The notes below the pieces were generated by a model. That model ran no database searches. It was not told where the DNA came from and saw nothing but the letters and a program-made list of their open reading frames with translations. Positions 60,870 through 64,000 of a stretch of DNA of 64,000 nucleotides are shown here, in pieces (position 1 is the stretch's first letter; each line of letters begins with the position of its first letter). Origin of the DNA: Pararhodobacter sp. CCB-MM2 (lineage in GTDB: Bacteria > Pseudomonadota > Alphaproteobacteria > Rhodobacterales > Rhodobacteraceae); the NCBI RefSeq assembly GCF_001691415.1, contig NZ_LRRR01000002.1, positions 1-64,000 of the forward strand, written 5' to 3'. The position numbers and the translations under genes were made by a program.

Positions 60870-62056
60870 TGCAGCAATCCTTCCTGCTTGAACCGCGCGA
60901 TGTCCTCGGCACCGAAGCCCAGGACGCGGGTCATCACCGCTTCGGTATGCTCGCCCAGCCGGGGCGAGGCAAAGCGCAGCGCGCTCGGGGTCTTCTCGAA
61001 GCGATAGGCGGGGCCGTTGTATTTCAGTCGGCCCATCTCGGCGTGATCGAGCGGCCAGAAATGGCCATGCGCGTTCAGAACCTCGTCCTCCAGCAGATCG
61101 GAGGCCTTGTTGGCCACCCCCGCCGGAACCCCCGCTGCACGGCATTGCGCCATCAAGGCGAAGGCGTCGCGGGTCGCGGTCGCCTCGGCCACGGCGGCGC
61201 TGTCCAGCGTCTCCAGACCCAGGATCGCCCGCAGCGCGTCTGCCTGCGCCTCGGTCACGGCTTCAAGGGCAATCCAGCGTTCCTCACCCTTGCAGGGGAA
61301 GACGCCGTGCAGCAGTGACCCGGCCTTGGCGTCGCCCTGCCGCGTGATCTCCGCGCCGGTCACCTGATAGGCCAGCAGCTCGGGCGCCAGCAATTGGGCC
61401 GTCGCCTCGATCTGGCTGAGTTCGACATGCTGCCCCTCGCCCGTCTTCTCGCGGTGGATCAGCGCCGCGACCAGCGCCGACAGCGCATAGCGCGGCGAGA
61501 CACTGTCGGAATAGGCACCCTTGGGCATTGCCGGCGGCCGGTCGGGCCAGCCGGTCATACCGTGGCCCCCCGCCAGCGCCTGCCCCTGCGCGCCATAGCC
61601 CGGATGCCGCGCCCAGGGCCCTTCCGAGCCATAGAGTGACGAAGACAGCATGACGATCCGGGGATTGATCGCCTTGAGGCTGGCGTAATCGAGGCCCCAT
61701 TTCTTCATCACGCCGGGGCGGAAGCTTTCGGCCACGACATCGGCCCATTCGATCAGCGGGCGGATGATTTCGATCGCTGCCGGGTTGCTCATGTCGACCG
61801 AGATCCCGAGCTTTGAGGAATGAAAATCCGCGAAGAAGCCCGAGCGGTTGATGCCCGGCTTGTCGTCGATGAACGGCCCGCCCAGCCGGATTGAATCCGG
61901 GTGTTTGAAGCTTTCGACCTTGATCACCGTGGCGCCGTTGTCGGCCAGCTGCTTGGTCACGATGGGCCCTGCGGCTGCCCAGGTGAAATCGGCGACCTTG
62001 AGCCCGGCGAAAAGGCCGCTGGCCTCGGTGGTGACCTGTGTGAGGGCATCCGTCAT
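60866..62056 (-). CDS. CaiB/BaiF family CoA-transferase, subunit with catalytic aspartate
   Basis: Protein of 396 residues. FAGLKVADFTWAAAGPIVTKQLADNGATVIKVE opens the fold; ESFRPGVMKKWGLDY and PKGAYSDSVSPRYALSALVAAL hold the aspartate at the position expected for catalysis. It is followed by the reductase gene and preceded by a second CaiB gene, both with ATGA overlaps. Adjacent CaiB pairs form heteromeric transferases in several anaerobic aromatic and alkane pathways, so an A/B pair with the next protein is likely. Confidence 0.9.
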   Translation of the reverse strand: MTDALTQVTTEASGLFAGLKVADFTWAAAGPIVTKQLADNGATVIKVESFKHPDSIRLGGPFIDDKPGINRSGFFADFHSSKLGISVDMSNPAAIEIIRPLIEWADVVAESFRPGVMKKWGLDYASLKAINPRIVMLSSSLYGSEGPWARHPGYGAQGQALAGGHGMTGWPDRPPAMPKGAYSDSVSPRYALSALVAALIHREKTGEGQHVELSQIEATAQLLAPELLAYQVTGAEITRQGDAKAGSLLHGVFPCKGEERWIALEAVTEAQADALRAILGLETLDSAAVAEATATRDAFALMAQCRAAGVPAGVANKASDLLEDEVLNAHGHFWPLDHAEMGRLKYNGPAYRFEKTPSALRFASPRLGEHTEAVMTRVLGFGAEDIARFKQEGLLQ

Positions 62057-63273
62057 GCCGGGCTTCCTTGGCTGAGCGACGTCAGGACCGCCGCGGTATC
62101 GGCGCCCGGCCGCGGGGCCGGACGGAGCGTGGCGAGTGGCGTCGCCGAGAGATTGGCCCATCGCGCGGGCAGGTCGAGCTTCAGGCCGCGGTCAGGATCG
62201 TCGAGCGGGCGGAAATAGCCGCGCGCACGGAATTGCGGGTTGTCGAAGACGCCGGCGACGGACGAGATCGGCGCCAGCAGGATGCGCTCGCGCACCGAGC
62301 GGGCCATCAGCTCATCGGTGGTTTTCGAGGCGATGAAGCCCATGATGACCGCGGTGACGGCGTCGTAATCCTCTTGCGGAATGAAGAACTGGCCGTCGCC
62401 GTTCCAATCGTGGCGGGTCAGGATCGGGTCGGTGATCCCGTCCTCGGCCATCCAGGCGATCAAGGCCTCGTAGGATTTGATCCGCGCAGAACCGCCACCG
62501 CCCCCGACCGGGCCGAAGAAGACGTAGCCGTCCTGTGTTTCCCAGACCAGCCGGGTGAAGAAGCGGTTGGCGCGTTCCTTGCGGATCGCCCCGCCGCGCA
62601 TTTCGTTGAGGCCGAGGATCTGCCAGGCCATCGTCGAGTTGAGCAACGTCCAGACGATGCAGGCCTGTACCGAGACATCGACGCGCTGGCCCTCGCCGGT
62701 CTTCAGCGCGTGCCAATGCGCCATCAGCGCCGCCGAGGCCGCTTCGACCCCGCCCTGGATCGCGCCAACGGGCAGGCTGATCCGCACCGGCGGGCGGTCG
62801 ACGTCGCCGTTGAGGTACAGATGCCCCCCCAGCGCCTGCAGCACCGTGTCGGTCGCGGCGTATCGCTCGTAGGGGCCGCCGCGGCCGAAGGGCAGGATCT
62901 CGCACCAGACCAGCGCCGGGTTGGCGCGCCGGGCCACCGAGGCCAGCCGGTCCATCGTGTCCAGATCCAGCCGCTCCCAGTCCGTGACCAGGATGTCGGC
63001 CCCGGCGCAGAGCGCGGCGAACCCGGCTTCGTCCGCCAGCGGGTCCAGGGTGACGCTGCGCTTGCCATGGTTATAAGCCAGCCAGGCGGCGCTTTCCTCG
63101 CCCAGAGCGGTCGGCACGAGCGGCAGGGAACGGCGGAAATCCTCGCCGCCCTCGGGCTCCAGCTTGATCACCTCGGCGCCGAGATCGGCCAGCACGCGGC
63201 CACAGACCGCTCCTGCCAGCGCCGAGATCTCCAGCACCCGCGTCCCTGCGAGGGCTCCCGATGTCGCGCTCAT
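62053..63273 (-). CDS. CaiB/BaiF family protein, subunit without the catalytic aspartate
   Basis: Protein of 406 residues. It has LAGTRVLEISALAGAVCGRVLADLGAEVIKLEPEGG and GQRVDVSVQACIVWTLL, so the CaiB fold is clear. At the position of the catalytic aspartate (15 residues before the AAL of the following helix) it reads RISLPVGAIQGGVEAASAAL, with proline there and no acidic residue in the adjacent loop. It is probably a structural or substrate-binding partner of the 60866-62056 subunit. The start overlaps the Rieske oxygenase stop as ATGA. Confidence 0.88.
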   Translation of the reverse strand: MSATSGALAGTRVLEISALAGAVCGRVLADLGAEVIKLEPEGGEDFRRSLPLVPTALGEESAAWLAYNHGKRSVTLDPLADEAGFAALCAGADILVTDWERLDLDTMDRLASVARRANPALVWCEILPFGRGGPYERYAATDTVLQALGGHLYLNGDVDRPPVRISLPVGAIQGGVEAASAALMAHWHALKTGEGQRVDVSVQACIVWTLLNSTMAWQILGLNEMRGGAIRKERANRFFTRLVWETQDGYVFFGPVGGGGGSARIKSYEALIAWMAEDGITDPILTRHDWNGDGQFFIPQEDYDAVTAVIMGFIASKTTDELMARSVRERILLAPISSVAGVFDNPQFRARGYFRPLDDPDRGLKLDLPARWANLSATPLATLRPAPRPGADTAAVLTSLSQGSPA

Positions 63274-64000
63274 AGCTCGTACCCGAAACCTTCGCCCAGC
63301 CGCGCCGTCATCGGTCCGCGCCCGGCTTCGTCCCACAGTTGGTCCTTGGGCAATTTCATCGACACAGCCCGCACCATATAGAGGTCGGGATCGGCGAACC
63401 GTTCAGGGCGCTGTCCGCTCTCGGCGAAGGCATGGGCGGTTTCCAGCAGCATCCGCCGGGTCATCGCGATCCCGGTGTCCGAGGTGCACAGATGCTCGAG
63501 CGTCCGGTCATAGACCCGGAGCACGCCGGACTGGCAGGCTGCGTCCTGCACCCAAAGACCCGGCAGCCCCGAGAACCAGGTCGTGCGCTGCGCCTCGGGG
63601 TCGAACTGATAGCCCGTTTCGCGCCGGTATTTCGAGATGTAGCGCCCGTAGGGCACCAGCGCGCCCTTGTCCTCGAAGGCATTGACGCTGGCATGGCCCG
63701 TCTCGCGGCCTTTGTGGCCGTTGACGAAGATCTCGCGGCTTTTGTCATACATCGGCTGGGTCGGGTGATAGCTGAACATCAGACACAGCGTGTTCTCGTC
63801 GTCGATCGGCACCCAGGCGTGGCCCGAAAGCTCGGGATAGTTCGATTGCGGCGGCACCAGCGAGTAGAAGGGCATGATGAACTGGTTCACGCGCCAGTAG
63901 AGGGTGTCGTCGTCCAGCACCCGGCGCGAGGCGATCGACATGCCGAATTCCTGCCGCATGCATTCGAAGGTCGGCCGCAGGTCGCGCTTGGCGACCCATT
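63270..64000 (-). CDS. Rieske non-haem iron oxygenase large subunit, C-terminal part (phthalate/phenoxybenzoate type)
   Basis: Only the last 243 codons are in the window; the frame is open to the right edge. The catalytic-domain segments WRVNQFIMPFYSLVPPQ, GHAWVPIDDENTLCLMFSYHPT, GRYISKYRRETGYQFDPEAQRTTWFSGLPGLWVQDAACQS and DRTLEHLCTSDTGIAMTRRMLLE match the phthalate 4,5-dioxygenase group. The Rieske domain lies outside the window. With the PDR-type reductase it should hydroxylate an aromatic or alicyclic acid, or its CoA ester, given the CoA-transferase genes co-transcribed with it. Confidence 0.9.
   Translation of the reverse strand, partial: WVAKRDLRPTFECMRQEFGMSIASRRVLDDDTLYWRVNQFIMPFYSLVPPQSNYPELSGHAWVPIDDENTLCLMFSYHPTQPMYDKSREIFVNGHKGRETGHASVNAFEDKGALVPYGRYISKYRRETGYQFDPEAQRTTWFSGLPGLWVQDAACQSGVLRVYDRTLEHLCTSDTGIAMTRRMLLETAHAFAESGQRPERFADPDLYMVRAVSMKLPKDQLWDEAGRGPMTARLGEGFGYEL

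Noticed and set aside
1-64000. tRNA genes, CRISPR arrays, riboswitches and attachment sites
   Set aside because: No cloverleaf-like sequence, no regularly spaced repeats and no known riboswitch core were noticed on reading both strands. Absence was judged by eye and not by a covariance search.

Overview
The window is GC-rich, densely packed alphaproteobacterial DNA, most likely from the Rhodobacteraceae/Paracoccaceae. That placement rests on gene content: many TRAP, TAXI-TRAP, TTT and Liv transporters, CaiB-family CoA-transferases, and chains of genes joined by ATGA stop/start overlaps. No rRNA, tRNA, CRISPR or replication gene was seen. It reads as an accessory catabolic region of a chromosome or large plasmid, with two IS5-family remnants and several broken genes marking its seams.

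Layout from left to right. (1) 1-1991: a polar amino-acid ABC transporter (ATPase start, permease, binding protein). (2) 1992-3473: a stretch without a recognisable gene, then a DUF983 protein. (3) 3555-11813: a complete Nit1C-type cluster (Nit6803-family nitrilase, MSMEG_0568-type radical SAM protein, GNAT, AIR-synthase-like protein, MSMEG_0569-type flavoprotein, two small conserved proteins). It carries an extra Pnap_2097-like gene at its end and a divergent MocR regulator flanked by direct repeats. (4) 11920-14137: scar tissue, namely a 5'-truncated ArsR gene, a 5'-truncated and nonsense-mutated Old Yellow Enzyme gene, and a decayed IS5-family element. (5) 14166-22045: a LysR-controlled operon with a LigW-like amidohydrolase, a zinc alcohol dehydrogenase, a TAXI-TRAP importer and an alkyl-sulfatase-like metallo-beta-lactamase protein. 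(6) 22778-37018: a regulon of two importers (TctABC and LivFGMHJ), two carboxymuconolactone-decarboxylase paralogues, an alpha/beta hydrolase, a lactonase-like metallo-beta-lactamase protein, a hydroxyacid dehydrogenase and a succinate-semialdehyde-type dehydrogenase. One GntR regulator sits inside it, and the operator ATTGT-N3-ACAAT recurs at three promoters. (7) 37069-38430: a dead IS5 element next to the 3' remnant of a Fic gene. (8) 38482-50265: a CoA-dependent module with DctPQM, a DUF35 protein, a thiolase-like retro-aldolase, a GntR regulator, an SDR, two acyl-CoA dehydrogenase subunits, hydratase 2, a crotonase and an acyl-CoA ligase. (9) 50337-64000: a second module with a GntR regulator, a TRAP system, an orphan permease, another GntR regulator, an acyl-CoA dehydrogenase, a CaiB transferase and a nitroreductase-fold protein. 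A convergent operon with a phthalate-dioxygenase-type reductase, a probable heteromeric CaiB pair and a Rieske oxygenase runs off the right edge.

Module 8 looks like one complete beta-oxidation turn, in which a substrate is imported, ligated to CoA, dehydrogenated by a two-gene dehydrogenase, hydrated, oxidised, and cleaved by a DUF35-partnered thiolase homologue that lacks the nucleophilic cysteine. This is the enzyme set seen in steroid-like side-chain degradation, but no ring-degradation genes are visible. Module 9 combines CoA transfer with a Rieske oxygenase. Modules 8 and 9 are linked by FadR-type operators (core TGGT-N3-ACCA). At several promoters the operator lies between the -35 and -10 boxes, and the same architecture appears with a different operator in module 6. 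The operator families and the CaiB subunit that lacks the catalytic aspartate are the observations most worth following up.
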